NCBI GenBank assembly: GCA_050187415.1
Contig: JBFWXN010000005.1
Span: 1 to 64,000, forward strand
Reading direction: 5' to 3'
Source of the DNA: Ga0077555 sp050187415
GTDB lineage: Bacteria > Pseudomonadota > Alphaproteobacteria > Rhizobiales > Hyphomicrobiaceae
Length of the DNA stretch: 64,000 bases
Under the pieces are notes generated by a model. The model had not been told where the DNA came from. It ran no database searches and worked only from the letters and a program-made list of their open reading frames with translations. The translations under genes and the position numbers were made by a program. This document shows, in pieces, positions 9,000 to 18,299 of the stretch; the first letter of the stretch is position 1, and every line of letters starts with the position of its first letter.

Positions 9000-10180
9000 G
9001 CGAGCCTCGGGAAAAAAAGCGAGGCTTGTTGGGCCGCCTGTTCGGTGGTCGCGACGCCATGCCGGGTGAGCTCGAGCAGGCGGTGGCGTCTCCAGCAGAC
9101 GGCGTTGGTGCACGCGCTCTGGAACAAGTGGACCCAGAAGCCACGACTCCGGTGGCCCCGGTCGCGGCTCCCGCATCCGCTACTTCGCCAGGCCTGGCGG
9201 AAACCCGCGCCGCCAAGGCATCGGAGGCCGCGACGCCCGGGCCTGTATCGGTCGAGCCCGCACCGAAGACCAGCTGGTTCCAGCGCCTGACGTCCGGCCT
9301 TTCGAAGACCTCGTCGCGCCTCTCCGAGGGCATCTCGTCGATCTTCAACAAGCGAAAGCTCGACTCCGCGACGCTCGACGATCTCGAGGATTTGTTGATC
9401 CAGGCCGATCTTGGCGTCGAAACGGCGACGGCCATCACGGATGCGATCGGTAAGGGGCGTTTCGAAAAAGGCATCTCGGCTGACGAGGTCAAGGAAATCC
9501 TTGCGGCGGAGGTGGAACGGGTGCTGGCGCCGGTCGCCAAGCCCCTCGATGTCGCGTCGGGACGACGGCCCCACGTTGTTCTGGTGGTGGGGGTGAACGG
9601 CACAGGCAAGACAACGACCATCGGCAAGCTCGCGGAACGGCTGCGGCGTGACGGTCTGAAGGTCATGCTCGCGGCTGGAGACACCTTCCGAGCTGCCGCT
9701 ATCGATCAGCTCAAGATCTGGGGCGAGCGGACCGGAGCGCCAGTGGTTGCGCGTGCGGTCGGGGCCGATTCGTCGGGTCTCGCGTTCGACGCCCTGAAAC
9801 AGGCGCAGCACGACGGTGTGGATGTGCTTCTGCTCGATACCGCTGGCCGGCTGCAGAACAAGCAGGGGCTGATGGAAGAGCTCGAAAAGGTCATCCGCGT
9901 TCTGCGCAAGATCGATCCGGAGGCGCCACACGATTGCGTTCTGGTTCTCGATGCCACGACCGGTCAAAATGCGCTGTCGCAAGTCGAGGTCTTCCGAGAC
10001 AAAGCGGGCGTGACGGGGCTTGTCATGACCAAGCTCGACGGGACGGCACGCGGCGGAATTCTCGTCGCGATCGCAGCCAAGTACCGAATCCCGGTGCATG
10101 CCATCGGGATCGGCGAAGGTGTCGACGACCTGCAACCATTCGATCCGAGAGAATTTGCCCGCGCTATCGCGGCAAGCTAA
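8996..10180 (+). CDS. ftsY: Signal recognition particle receptor FtsY
   Basis: The SRP receptor GTPase delivers ribosome-nascent chain complexes to the translocon at the inner membrane. The 394 residues comprise a charged, Ala/Pro-rich A domain (about 1-90), an N domain and the G domain with GVNGTGKTTTIGKLA (around 200), LLLDTAGRLQNK and TKLDGTARGG. The start is GTG 8996 inside the mtaB stop, which implies coupled translation. The yciB-like gene follows 17 bases after the stop, so the operon probably continues. Confidence 0.97.
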   Translation: MSEPREKKRGLLGRLFGGRDAMPGELEQAVASPADGVGARALEQVDPEATTPVAPVAAPASATSPGLAETRAAKASEAATPGPVSVEPAPKTSWFQRLTSGLSKTSSRLSEGISSIFNKRKLDSATLDDLEDLLIQADLGVETATAITDAIGKGRFEKGISADEVKEILAAEVERVLAPVAKPLDVASGRRPHVVLVVGVNGTGKTTTIGKLAERLRRDGLKVMLAAGDTFRAAAIDQLKIWGERTGAPVVARAVGADSSGLAFDALKQAQHDGVDVLLLDTAGRLQNKQGLMEELEKVIRVLRKIDPEAPHDCVLVLDATTGQNALSQVEVFRDKAGVTGLVMTKLDGTARGGILVAIAAKYRIPVHAIGIGEGVDDLQPFDPREFARAIAAS

Positions 10181-10197
10181 GTGATGAGGTTTATCGA

Positions 10198-10920
10198 GTG
10201 GCCATTACAGGATCATCAGGAGCCCAGGTCGAGCGTCGCAAGATGGACGTAAAGCGCAGTTGGTTTCCGTTCAACGCGGAGCAAACTCTGAACATTTCGA
10301 GTGAGATCGGCCCGATCTTCACGATGTTCGTCGTCAACTTCGCCTTCGGCGTCGAAGCGGGCGTGTGGTCGCTCATCATCACCACAGCGCTGGCACTCGC
10401 TGCCTCGCTCGCGGTGTTGCGGCGCCCGCCGATCATGCCCTTCATTGCCGGTGGCGTGACTGTGAGCTTCGGTGCGCTCACACTGGTGACGGGTGATCCG
10501 AAATGGGTGCAGATAAAGGTCACGATCTTCAATTCGCTCGTGGCCCTGCTCCTCTTCGTCGGTCTCATGCAGCGGAAATACTTCTTCGAGTTCGTTTTTG
10601 GTAAAACCTTCCACTATACCGAGGAAGGCTGGCGGCTGCTGACGCGCAACTCGGCGATCTTTTTTTTGGTCACGGCTCTCGCCAACGAGGCGGTCCGGCT
10701 GGGATTTGCCAGCGCTCATATCGCCCGCCCCGAGTACTGGGGCTGGCTGCTGCATAAGCCGTTTCTCGATGGCCTCGACATCTGGATGATCTTCAAGCTG
10801 TTCGTTGTGATGCCACTGACCACCCTTTACTTTGTGCTGCAGGTGAGATCCATGCAGCGCTACCGACTGCCGGTGTCCGAAATGGCGAGTGAACAGAAAA
10901 GCGCTTCGCGCCCGCACTGA
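10198..10920 (+). CDS. yciB: YciB/septation protein A family membrane protein, copy 1
   Basis: A polytopic inner-membrane protein of 240 residues. In enterobacteria YciB affects envelope synthesis and division; its biochemical role is unknown. Family signatures are NISSEIGPIFTMFVVNF and FHYTEEGWRLLTRNSAIFF. Five or so hydrophobic segments are visible. GTG 10198 is chosen because GATGAGG lies eight bases upstream, while the frame upstream only overlaps ftsY; the ATG of KMDVKRSW (10243) is an alternative. It directly follows ftsY, the usual alphaproteobacterial place for this gene. A second, diverged copy follows after 177 bases. Confidence 0.88.
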   Translation: MAITGSSGAQVERRKMDVKRSWFPFNAEQTLNISSEIGPIFTMFVVNFAFGVEAGVWSLIITTALALAASLAVLRRPPIMPFIAGGVTVSFGALTLVTGDPKWVQIKVTIFNSLVALLLFVGLMQRKYFFEFVFGKTFHYTEEGWRLLTRNSAIFFLVTALANEAVRLGFASAHIARPEYWGWLLHKPFLDGLDIWMIFKLFVVMPLTTLYFVLQVRSMQRYRLPVSEMASEQKSASRPH

Positions 10921-11097
10921 TCGCCCCGCACGGGCGCGCCGGTATATGGAAATCGGCTGATCAAGCGAGCCGAGAGCAATCGCGTTTTCGAGCCGCCGGA
11001 TGCGTCGAGCGGATCCGGTTCGAGCGGGTTAAGAGCAAATGAGTCGGCGGGAGCCCGCCAGCGTAGCAACCGACGTCCAGCTCCGGAGAGCGGTTCC

Positions 11098-11709
11098 ATG
11101 GCCGAACAGCAGGAGGCACGCCCGCAGCAGGGCGTCGAGCGGCGCCAGATCTGGAAGCTGGTCATCGATCTTGGCCCGCTGCTCGTCTTCTTCGGCGCCT
11201 ACCTCATCGGCGGGATCTACTGGGCGACCGGGGCTCTGATGGCGGCGATGCCGGTCTCGATCATCGCTGCGCGGGTGGTGTTCGGCCATATCTCGCCAAC
11301 GCTGCTCGCGACAACCGTGCTGGTCGAAGTTTTCGGGGCGATGACGCTTTGGCTGCACGATCCGCGGTTCATCAAAATGAAGCCGACTTTCATCAACCTG
11401 ATCTTCGCGGCTGTGTTGCTGGGGGGGCTCGCCATGCGCAGGCCTCTGCTGAAGTCGCTGCTCGGCGAAGCGCTGCGTCTGACGGATGAAGGTTGGCGTA
11501 GTCTGACTGTCCGCTGGGCGCTGTTCTTCATAGGCCTCGCGGTGCTCAACGAGATCATCTGGCGCAATTTCAGCGAAGCGACGTGGGCCAGCTTCAAAGT
11601 TTTTGGGATCTTGCCGCTGACGATGGTGTTCTTCGCATGTCAATGGGGGTTGATCCGTCGTCATACACTGGAAGTGTCTGACGAACATCGCGAATCTCAA
11701 AATTCATGA
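11098..11709 (+). CDS. YciB/septation protein A family membrane protein, copy 2
   Basis: A second 203-residue member of the family lies directly downstream of the first. Equivalent segments line up: LVIDLGPLLVFFGAYLI against the copy-1 IGPIFTMFVVNFAFG, the hairpin before TLLATTVLVEVFGAMTL, and LTDEGWRSLTVRWALFFIGLAVLNE against YTEEGWRLLTRNSAIFFLVTALANE. It is nearer the usual family length (about 180-200) than copy 1, so which copy is the functional YciB is not clear. The start ATG 11098 is likely. The 177-base gap contains a small CGCCC...GGGCG hairpin near 10924 but no clear terminator. Confidence 0.86.
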   Translation: MAEQQEARPQQGVERRQIWKLVIDLGPLLVFFGAYLIGGIYWATGALMAAMPVSIIAARVVFGHISPTLLATTVLVEVFGAMTLWLHDPRFIKMKPTFINLIFAAVLLGGLAMRRPLLKSLLGEALRLTDEGWRSLTVRWALFFIGLAVLNEIIWRNFSEATWASFKVFGILPLTMVFFACQWGLIRRHTLEVSDEHRESQNS

Positions 11710-11916
11710 GGTATTGGGGTGTGTCGCCAGAGGCGCAACCCGATGGAAATCTTGTGCTGGCGCCATAAAATGGGCTTGAATTTGGGGGGGCGAAAGCTAC
11801 GTTTCGTCAAGCGCTATATCTGTTTGTCCGATTGCCGAGAAATCAGATCACAGTGTATCGCGCGAATCTCTGCCTGAGCACACGCGGCAGCTGATCGTAC
11901 AAAAAATTGGACAACG

Positions 11917-12393
11917 ATGACACGCGAGTCCGGCACGGGACGGCTTGACCGTTCGCCAATCCATCTGCTTCACCGGGCCGGTCAATGCGCTGGTGACATC
12001 TTCCATGGAGAGATCGGGGATGCCGATCTCACGCCCCGGCAGTATGCCGTACTTCTGACCGTCGCCCAGAACGAGGGTCTCAGCCAGACCCAACTCGTGG
12101 AGCGCACGGGCGTCGATCGCTCGACGCTCGCCGATATCGTGCGGCGCATGCTCAAGAAGGGGCTGCTGCAGCGCCGGCGCACCAAGGAAGATGCGCGGGC
12201 CTACGCGGTGCGGCTGACCGACGAGGGGTCGCGCGTGCTCGATGCCTGTGAGCCGCTCGTCAAGCGGATCGAGCAGCGTATTCTCGATGCGCTTCCTGAA
12301 GAGAACCGCACGCAGTTCCTGGCCGATCTTGCCGTGATCATCGACAGCTTGTCGGATGAACAGAAGCCCTCGGCGTCCGACGAGACGAGCTGA
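11917..12393 (+). CDS. MarR-family transcriptional regulator
   Basis: A 158-residue winged-helix regulator. The DNA-recognition region reads LTPRQYAVLLTVAQ...QTQLVERTGVDRSTL, followed by the wing RRRTKEDARAYAVRLTDEG, both typical of MarR proteins, which bind palindromes as dimers and respond to small phenolic or oxidant ligands. No obvious target gene flanks it: asd is convergent downstream, and upstream is a 207-base region containing its promoter and perhaps its own operator. No ligand can be inferred. Confidence 0.92.
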   Translation: MTRESGTGRLDRSPIHLLHRAGQCAGDIFHGEIGDADLTPRQYAVLLTVAQNEGLSQTQLVERTGVDRSTLADIVRRMLKKGLLQRRRTKEDARAYAVRLTDEGSRVLDACEPLVKRIEQRILDALPEENRTQFLADLAVIIDSLSDEQKPSASDETS

Positions 12394-12431
12394 ACGGTCG
12401 TTGGTCGTCGCCGGACAAGTCGTGAGCTGCT

Positions 12432-12457
12432 TGGCCGGGCATAAGGCTGCCCGGCCA
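12432..12457. terminator. Candidate bidirectional terminator hairpin
   Basis: A perfect nine-base stem, TGGCCGGGC (12432-12440) with GCCCGGCCA (12449-12457) and an eight-base loop, lies between the convergent marR-like and asd genes. No T-run follows on either strand, so intrinsic termination is only possible, not shown. Confidence 0.35.
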
Positions 12458-12485
12458 CGTCCTTATGGGCGTGCTGCTGCCAAGG

Positions 12486-13517
12486 TCAGGCAGCTTTCTT
12501 GCTCAGCATGCCGCGTTCGATCATCGCCTCCGCAATCTGCACGGTGTTGAGGGCCGCGCCCTTCAACAGATTGTCCGAGACGACCCACATGGCGAGACCG
12601 TTTTCAACCGTCGCGTCCTCGCGGATGCGGCTGACATAGGTCGCGAACTCACCGGCGGCCTCGACGGGCGTGACGTAGCCACCCGGCTCTCGCTTGTCGA
12701 CGACCATGATCCCGGGGGCCTCGCGCAGGATCGACCGCGCATACTCCGGCGTCATCGGCTGCTCGAACTCGATATTCACCGACTCCGAATGGCCCACGAA
12801 GACGGGCACGCGGACGCAGGTTGCCGTAACCTTGATTTTCGGGTCGAGGATCTTCTTGGTCTCGACCAGCATCTTCCATTCCTCTTTGGTGTAGCCGTCG
12901 TCCATGAAGACGTCGATCTGAGGAATGCAGTTGAAGGCGATCTGCTTGGTAAACTTCTTGGGCGCGACATCGAGGCCCGGCACATAGGTGCCTTTTGTCT
13001 GATGCCATAGCTCGTCCATCGCCTCTTTGCCTGCGCCCGAGACCGATTGGTACGTCGAGACGACGACGCGCTTGATCCTTGCCTCGTCGTGCAACGGCTT
13101 CAGGGCCAGCACCAACTGCGCCGTGGAACAGTTCGGATTGGCGATGATGTTCTTCTTGCGATAACCGACAAGCGCGTCGGCGTTCACTTCCGGCACGACC
13201 AGCGGCACATCCATATCGTAGCGCCAAGCCGACGAGTTATCGATCACCACACAGCCGCGGGCGCCGATCCTTGGGCTCCACTCTTTCGAGACCGTCGAGC
13301 CGGCCGACATGAGGCAGAAGTCGATTTTCGAGAAGTCGAACTGCTCGAGATCCTGGCATTTGAGCGTGTCGTCGCCATAGGAGACCTCGACGCCGACGGA
13401 GCGGCGCGACGCGATGGCATGCACCTCGCTGGCGGGAAACTTCCGCTCGGCGAGTACGTTCATCATCTCCCGGCCCACATTTCCGGTGGCGCCGACGACT
13501 GCGACCTTGTAGCTCAT
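12486..13517 (-). CDS. asd: Aspartate-semialdehyde dehydrogenase
   Basis: Reduces aspartyl phosphate to aspartate semialdehyde with NADPH, feeding diaminopimelate, lysine, threonine and methionine synthesis. The 343 residues begin MSYKVAVVGATGNVGREMM with the dinucleotide-binding loop GATGNVG; the catalytic cysteine is C130 in NPNCSTAQL. The frame is open 44 codons upstream, but ATG 13517 has GGCGGAGGG immediately before it and is the family start. It is convergent with the MarR gene and has its own upstream region. Confidence 0.96.
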   Translation of the reverse strand: MSYKVAVVGATGNVGREMMNVLAERKFPASEVHAIASRRSVGVEVSYGDDTLKCQDLEQFDFSKIDFCLMSAGSTVSKEWSPRIGARGCVVIDNSSAWRYDMDVPLVVPEVNADALVGYRKKNIIANPNCSTAQLVLALKPLHDEARIKRVVVSTYQSVSGAGKEAMDELWHQTKGTYVPGLDVAPKKFTKQIAFNCIPQIDVFMDDGYTKEEWKMLVETKKILDPKIKVTATCVRVPVFVGHSESVNIEFEQPMTPEYARSILREAPGIMVVDKREPGGYVTPVEAAGEFATYVSRIREDATVENGLAMWVVSDNLLKGAALNTVQIAEAMIERGMLSKKAA

Positions 13518-13829
13518 CCCTCCGCCTTTCAGGTCCTTCGCGGCAAGGCCGGCGACCATCGCCTGACCTCCACGTGCGCAAGACGTTTCCGCGAGCCGCT
13601 CAGATAAGCGGATTGACGTGCGCCTGCAAGTATGAATAGGGCCGGACACGTCGACCGACGCTCGTTCCGTGGCCTGCCTGCGCCATAGGGCTGGCGGACA
13701 CGGCGCCGTCGATCGGGCCGGAATGGACGCGCGGGCCAGGGGGCGATCCTTGCGCCGTGGTCCTGGGCCTGAAAGGGCGATCTTGGCGCTTGCTTCTCGG
13801 GGCGGGTCTCAATAGTGTCCGCCCCGCGC
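13518..13829. other. Intergenic region between asd and tRNA-Glu
   Basis: These 312 bases hold no coding sequence I can support. They must contain the minus-strand asd promoter and the plus-strand tRNA-Glu promoter. Only the candidate tRNA promoter near the right end was identifiable. Confidence 0.5.
13790..13818 (+). promoter_or_regulatory. Candidate sigma-70 promoter for tRNA-Glu
   Basis: TTGCTT (13790-13795) and TAGTGT (13813-13818) are separated by 17 bases and end 11 bases before the mature tRNA. Both hexamers are imperfect and the call rests on spacing and position only. Confidence 0.3.
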
Positions 13830-13904
13830 GCGGCCTTCGTCTATCGGTTAGGACGGCAGCCTTTCACGTTGCAAAGACGGGTTCGATTCCCGTAGGCCGC
13901 GCCA
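13830..13904 (+). tRNA. tRNA-Glu (anticodon UUC), CCA encoded
   Basis: A 75-base cloverleaf: acceptor stem GCGGCCT/AGGCCGC, D arm GTCT...GGAC, anticodon stem GCAGC/GTTGC with one G-U pair, loop CTTTCAC with anticodon TTC at 13863-13865, T arm ACGGG-TTCGATT-CCCGT, then discriminator G and encoded CCA (13902-13904). The body resembles other bacterial tRNA-Glu (TTCGTCTA...GGTTAGGAC). It stands alone between asd and the helicase gene. Confidence 0.96.
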
Positions 13905-14057
13905 TTTGCGAACGATACAGCGTGCGGCTCGCGTGCCAGCCTGCCGCCATTGCCGACGCACTCTCGGCTTGTCTGTCTTTTATGGGTGGTGATTTCCGTG
14001 TGGGCCGCTCAATGGAACGAGCGAGACGCTGCCTGTGCGCCATTTGTCCAAGAGCAC

Positions 14058-16154
14058 TCAAGCGCGTGCCTTCCACATGCCGCCGACGCGCGTCTTGAGG
14101 TCGAGAACCGGGACCCTCGACGGTTCGGTCGCGGAAGGTTCGCGGCGTCGCTGGGGCCAGGCCCTCTGCTCGAAGCGGTCGAGGATCGACGCCGGGATGA
14201 AACGCGAACGTGCCGCATAGAGGTGACGATCTCCGTTGCGCGCCTGCTGGTGAACGTGGAAGCGCTGCGGAAGGACGAGATGCAATTCATCCCTGGCGCG
14301 GGTCATGGCGACGTAGAGCAGGCGGCGCTCCTCGTCGATGTCCTCGGGCCGGCCTGTCGACATGTCCGATGGAATGCACCCGTCGACGACGTTCAGCACG
14401 AAGACGGCCTGCCACTCCTGGCCCTTGGCCGAGTGTATCGTCGAGAGAATGACGTAGTCCTCGTCGAGCAGGGGAGCACCTGCCTCGTCGCTCGTCGCGT
14501 CGGGAGGGTCGAGCGTCAGCTCCGTCAGAAAGTGCTCGCGCGAGCGATACTGCCCGGCAAGCTGTATCAGTTGATCGAGATCGCCGGAGCGGACGGCCGC
14601 ATCCGGATAGCGCATCTCGAAGTGTGGTGCGAACCAGTCGCGCACGGCTTCGAGTTCGGCCGGCCACGCGAAACGCCGCTCGTGCAGCGCCTCCATGATC
14701 TCGACGAACGGCGCCCAGGCCTCCTGTGCCGCTAGGGGCGGGCGGTAGATCACCAGCGGGGCGAACGGGCGACTGCCGGTGGCGATGCGATCGTAGATTT
14801 TCGCCGCGGTGCCCGGCCCGATGCCGCCGAGCATTTGCGCCACGCGAAAGGCCGCGACCCGGTCGCGCGGGTTCTCGGCCCAGCGGAGTATGGCGAGGAG
14901 GTCCTTCACGTGCGCGGCCTCGAGAAACTTGAGCCCGCCGAACTTGACGAAAGGGATGTTGCGCCGCGTCAGTTCCAATTCGAGCAGTGTACTGTGATGG
15001 GACGTGCGAAACAGGATGGCCTGAGATTTGAGCGCCATGCCCGCTTCGCGGTTGGCCAGTATTCGCTCCGCGATGAAGCTCGCCTGCTGGATATCGTCCG
15101 ATACCGTGACGAGTGCCGGCCTTTGCGCCGAAGCGCGGTCAGACCGCAGATCCTTGGTGAAGCGCTCGCGTGCGAGCGCGATGACGGCGTTCGAGGCGGC
15201 CAGAATGGGGACGGTCGATCGGTAGTTCTGTTCCAGCGTGACGATGGTGGCGGGTGGTGTGAACTGCGTGGGCAGATCGAGGATGTTGCGGACCGTCGCG
15301 GCGCGGAAGCTGTAGATGGCCTGCGCGTCGTCGCCGACGACGGTGAGGCCGCGACCGTCAGGTACGAGGCCCTTGAGGATCGAGGCCTGAAGCGGGTTCG
15401 TGTCCTGGTACTCGTCGACAAGCACGTGATCGAAGCGTCCGCGGACATCCTCGGCAATGGCGTCGGCCGCCATCATCTCGGCCCAGTACAGCAACAGGTC
15501 GTCGTAATCGAGGACGCCGGCGTCCTGCTTGGCCGCGACGTAGGCGCCGAAGAGCTGTCTCAAATCGCCCTCGAATCCGGCAACCCAGGGGAAATGCCGC
15601 GCCAGTACCTCGTCGAGCGCCAAACCCGAGTTGACGGCATGAGAGTAGATCGCAAGACACGTCGCCTTCAGCGGGAACCGCATCTTCTTTTCCGATAGTC
15701 CGACATCGTGCCGGACGAGGTTCAGGAGATCGCCGGCATCCTCGCGGTCGTGGATGGTAAAGCTTGGGGCAAGACCGATGCGGTCGGCATAGATGCGCAG
15801 CAAGCGCGCGCCGACGGCATGGAAGGTGCCGGACCAGGGGATGGAGGCTGCAGACGCTCCGGGTCGGGTACGGGCCTCGTCAGCGAGCACCGTGCGCACG
15901 ATACGCCCGACGCGCCGCGTCATGTCGTCGGCGGCGCGGCGTGAAAACGTGAGCAGAAGAATACGGTGTGGATCGGCACCGTTGAGCACGAGGTGCGCGA
16001 CGCGGCAGGCGAGCGTGGTTGTCTTGCCTGAGCCGGCCCCCGCGATCACCAGGAGCGGCCCGCAGCGTGACGTCTCACCGGGCAATACGCCGTGCTCTAC
16101 CGCCCGGCGCTGGGCAGCGTTGAGATTTTCCAGGTGTTTCTGACAAGCCGGCAT
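14058..16154 (-). CDS. UvrD/PcrA-like superfamily 1 DNA helicase
   Basis: An ATP-dependent 3'-5' DNA helicase of 698 residues. Motifs appear in order: motif I AGAGSGKTTT (39-48), DDLLLYW, motif II VDEYQDTNPLQ, motif III VVGDDAQAIYSFR, motif IV/V region STIHSAKGQEWQAVFVLNVV and motif VI EERRLLYVAMTRA. UvrD and PcrA are usually about 720-780 residues with a C-terminal Tudor-like domain that is missing or much reduced here, so this may be a second helicase rather than housekeeping UvrD. It is divergent from the FIST gene, 258 bases away. Confidence 0.9.
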   Translation of the reverse strand: MPACQKHLENLNAAQRRAVEHGVLPGETSRCGPLLVIAGAGSGKTTTLACRVAHLVLNGADPHRILLLTFSRRAADDMTRRVGRIVRTVLADEARTRPGASAASIPWSGTFHAVGARLLRIYADRIGLAPSFTIHDREDAGDLLNLVRHDVGLSEKKMRFPLKATCLAIYSHAVNSGLALDEVLARHFPWVAGFEGDLRQLFGAYVAAKQDAGVLDYDDLLLYWAEMMAADAIAEDVRGRFDHVLVDEYQDTNPLQASILKGLVPDGRGLTVVGDDAQAIYSFRAATVRNILDLPTQFTPPATIVTLEQNYRSTVPILAASNAVIALARERFTKDLRSDRASAQRPALVTVSDDIQQASFIAERILANREAGMALKSQAILFRTSHHSTLLELELTRRNIPFVKFGGLKFLEAAHVKDLLAILRWAENPRDRVAAFRVAQMLGGIGPGTAAKIYDRIATGSRPFAPLVIYRPPLAAQEAWAPFVEIMEALHERRFAWPAELEAVRDWFAPHFEMRYPDAAVRSGDLDQLIQLAGQYRSREHFLTELTLDPPDATSDEAGAPLLDEDYVILSTIHSAKGQEWQAVFVLNVVDGCIPSDMSTGRPEDIDEERRLLYVAMTRARDELHLVLPQRFHVHQQARNGDRHLYAARSRFIPASILDRFEQRAWPQRRREPSATEPSRVPVLDLKTRVGGMWKARA

Positions 16155-16412
16155 GCTGGCGGGTGCTGTTCCTCTGGCTCCTTCGCGACGGCGCTTGCGT
16201 CGTGAGTGATCATGATTCGGCGTCGGAGCCCAAGAACGAAGCCGGTACGTCCGCGATCAACCGGGGATGCGGGACCGTTTGGCGGTGCCGGCGATCGATA
16301 TGCTGCGCGGACTCGAGCCGACGGGTGACTTAGAGGCGAGGGCATGTCAGGCTGAGCCTGCATGCAGGAAGCAACCTGCAGCGTGCCGTCACTTCTGAAG
16401 GGGCCGAGAGAC

Positions 16413-17516
16413 ATGGACGATTTTGCATCGGCGCATGCGACCGGTGACACGGCGCGTGCCGTTGGGGAAGCACTGGCCGAGCAACTGCGCGGAGTGGAGG
16501 GCCACACAGTGGGGTTCCTCTACGTGACGAGCGACATTGCTGGCGAACTCGGCGAGGTGGTCTCAGCTCTGCGGGCGAGGACCGGCATCACTACATGGAC
16601 GGGCACGGCGGGGCACGGGGTTTGCGGCAGCGGCATCGAATACTGGTCGGGCCCGGCCGCGACGGTTCTGACGGGCCGCTTGACGAAGGCCAGTTGCAGT
16701 GCGCTGCCATCGGTCGCGACCGTCGAGGCACTCGAGGCCATGACGGACTTCGGTGCGACGGCGGGATTGGGTGTGCTGCATGGTGACCCGAGGAATGGCC
16801 GGGTGGTCGAGCTCGTCGAGGCCCTGTCATCGGCAAGCGGGGCCTACCTTGTCGGGGGCCTGACGTCGGCGAGCGACGAATTTCCCCAGATGGCCGGCGA
16901 GCGAGTTGTCGATGGCGGTATTTCCGGCGTGCTGATCGGGGGGCGGTTCAACGTTGCCGTCGGCTTGACGCAGGGATGCACTCCAATCGGCCCCGTGCAC
17001 GAGGTGACGCGCTGCGAGGGGCAAATTGTGGCCATGCTCGATCACCAGCCTGCCTATCAGGTGATGTGCGAGGATATTGGCATTGCGGAGAGTGCCGATC
17101 CGCGGCCGTGGCTCGCCAACGTGCACGCCGCCTTCCCCGTGGAGGGGTCGAACGAGGCCGACTACGTCGTGCGCAACCTGATCGGCATCGATCCCCGCCA
17201 GGGACTGGTCGCCATCGCCGAGACCATGCAGCCGGGCGATCGCGTGATGTTCGTCAGGCGGGATGCCGAAAGCGCGTCGAAGGATCTGAAGCGAATGCTG
17301 GCCGCCTTGAGTTCCCGGCTGACCGGCGCCCCCAAGGCGGGCCTCTATTATTCGTGCGTGGCGCGCGGTCCCAATTTGTTCTCGGACGAACACTATGAGA
17401 TGCACGCTATTCGCGATGCCTTCGGCGACATTCCTATCGCCGGCTTTTTCGGCAATGGCGAAATCTCGGACGACCGCGTGTACGGCTACACCGGCGTGCT
17501 CACGCTGTTCTCGTAG
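16413..17516 (+). CDS. FIST N/C domain protein (putative small-ligand sensor)
   Basis: A 367-residue protein matching the FIST sensory domains (N then C), proposed to bind small ligands such as amino acids. The N half contains GTAGHGVCGSGIEYW and YLVGGLTSASDEFPQ; the C half contains KAGLYYSCVARGPNLF and GFFGNGEI, typical of FIST_C. No kinase, GGDEF or methyl-accepting domain is fused, so it would act through a partner. ATG 16413 is chosen (GGGGCCGAGAG upstream); ATG 16362 would add 17 residues. Confidence 0.85.
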   Translation: MDDFASAHATGDTARAVGEALAEQLRGVEGHTVGFLYVTSDIAGELGEVVSALRARTGITTWTGTAGHGVCGSGIEYWSGPAATVLTGRLTKASCSALPSVATVEALEAMTDFGATAGLGVLHGDPRNGRVVELVEALSSASGAYLVGGLTSASDEFPQMAGERVVDGGISGVLIGGRFNVAVGLTQGCTPIGPVHEVTRCEGQIVAMLDHQPAYQVMCEDIGIAESADPRPWLANVHAAFPVEGSNEADYVVRNLIGIDPRQGLVAIAETMQPGDRVMFVRRDAESASKDLKRMLAALSSRLTGAPKAGLYYSCVARGPNLFSDEHYEMHAIRDAFGDIPIAGFFGNGEISDDRVYGYTGVLTLFS

Positions 17517-17540
17517 GCGGCACGGCAGCATGGCTTGCGC

Positions 17541-18299
17541 TCATGCCACGTTCCGCCCGAGGGCCGCGGCCGTCAAATCGCCGAGCGAAACCTTCTGCCG
17601 GCCGCCCGCATCGAAGTTGGCTGGGGCGAGCCACTGCTCATACGCGGCCTTGAGCGCAGGCCAATCTTCATCGACCATTGCAAACCAGGTGGTGTCGCGC
17701 GTGCGGCCTTTGACGATCACGGCGCGCCTGAAGTGGCCCTCGTAGGTGAAACCGAAGCGTTCGGCGGCGCGCCGCGACGGGGCGTTCAGGGCGTCGCACT
17801 TCCACTCGAAACGGCGATAGCCGAGGTCGTCGAAGACATACTTGGCGAAGAGATAATTGGCTTCGGTCGTGACGGGGGTCCGCGAGATCGCCGGCCCCCA
17901 ATAGATGCTTCCCGTTTCGATGCACCGATGCGCCGGCGTGATGCGCATCAAAGTTTGGCGGCCCTCGCAGCGCCCGGTCCGCTTGTCGATGACGGCAAAG
18001 ACGAGTGGATCGGTGGACTTTTCTGCGGCGGCGAGCCAGTCGTCGATGTCGGCAATCGAACGAGGCGGCTCCTCGAACAAGTAGCGAAAGCGCCGCGCCG
18101 CATCGGCGGGTGTCGAGGCTTCGTAGAGCTCGGTACGATGTCGCCTGGCGTCGATCGGCTCGAGACGGCAATAGCGGCCGTCGAGAACGATCCGCTCAGG
18201 TGGCGGAGCGGCCCCGGCGTTGGGCACGCGCGGGCCTATCGGCAGGCCCGACTGCGTATCGATTTCCTGGGGTATCTGGTCATCATGCAGGCTCTTCAC
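17541..18299 (-). CDS. GNAT-family N-acetyltransferase (RimJ/RimL-like)
   Basis: A 252-residue acyltransferase. The core reads RYCRLEPIDARRH, then TLMRITPAHRCIETGSIYWG, and the acetyl-CoA and substrate region RRFEWKCDALNAPSRRAAERFG, as in RimJ/RimL-type enzymes. The substrate is not known. GTG 18299 overlaps the stop of the upstream SDR gene (GTGA), so the two are translationally coupled. The frame extends further upstream but only as an overlap. Confidence 0.85.
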   Translation of the reverse strand: MKSLHDDQIPQEIDTQSGLPIGPRVPNAGAAPPPERIVLDGRYCRLEPIDARRHRTELYEASTPADAARRFRYLFEEPPRSIADIDDWLAAAEKSTDPLVFAVIDKRTGRCEGRQTLMRITPAHRCIETGSIYWGPAISRTPVTTEANYLFAKYVFDDLGYRRFEWKCDALNAPSRRAAERFGFTYEGHFRRAVIVKGRTRDTTWFAMVDEDWPALKAAYEQWLAPANFDAGGRQKVSLGDLTAAALGRNVA

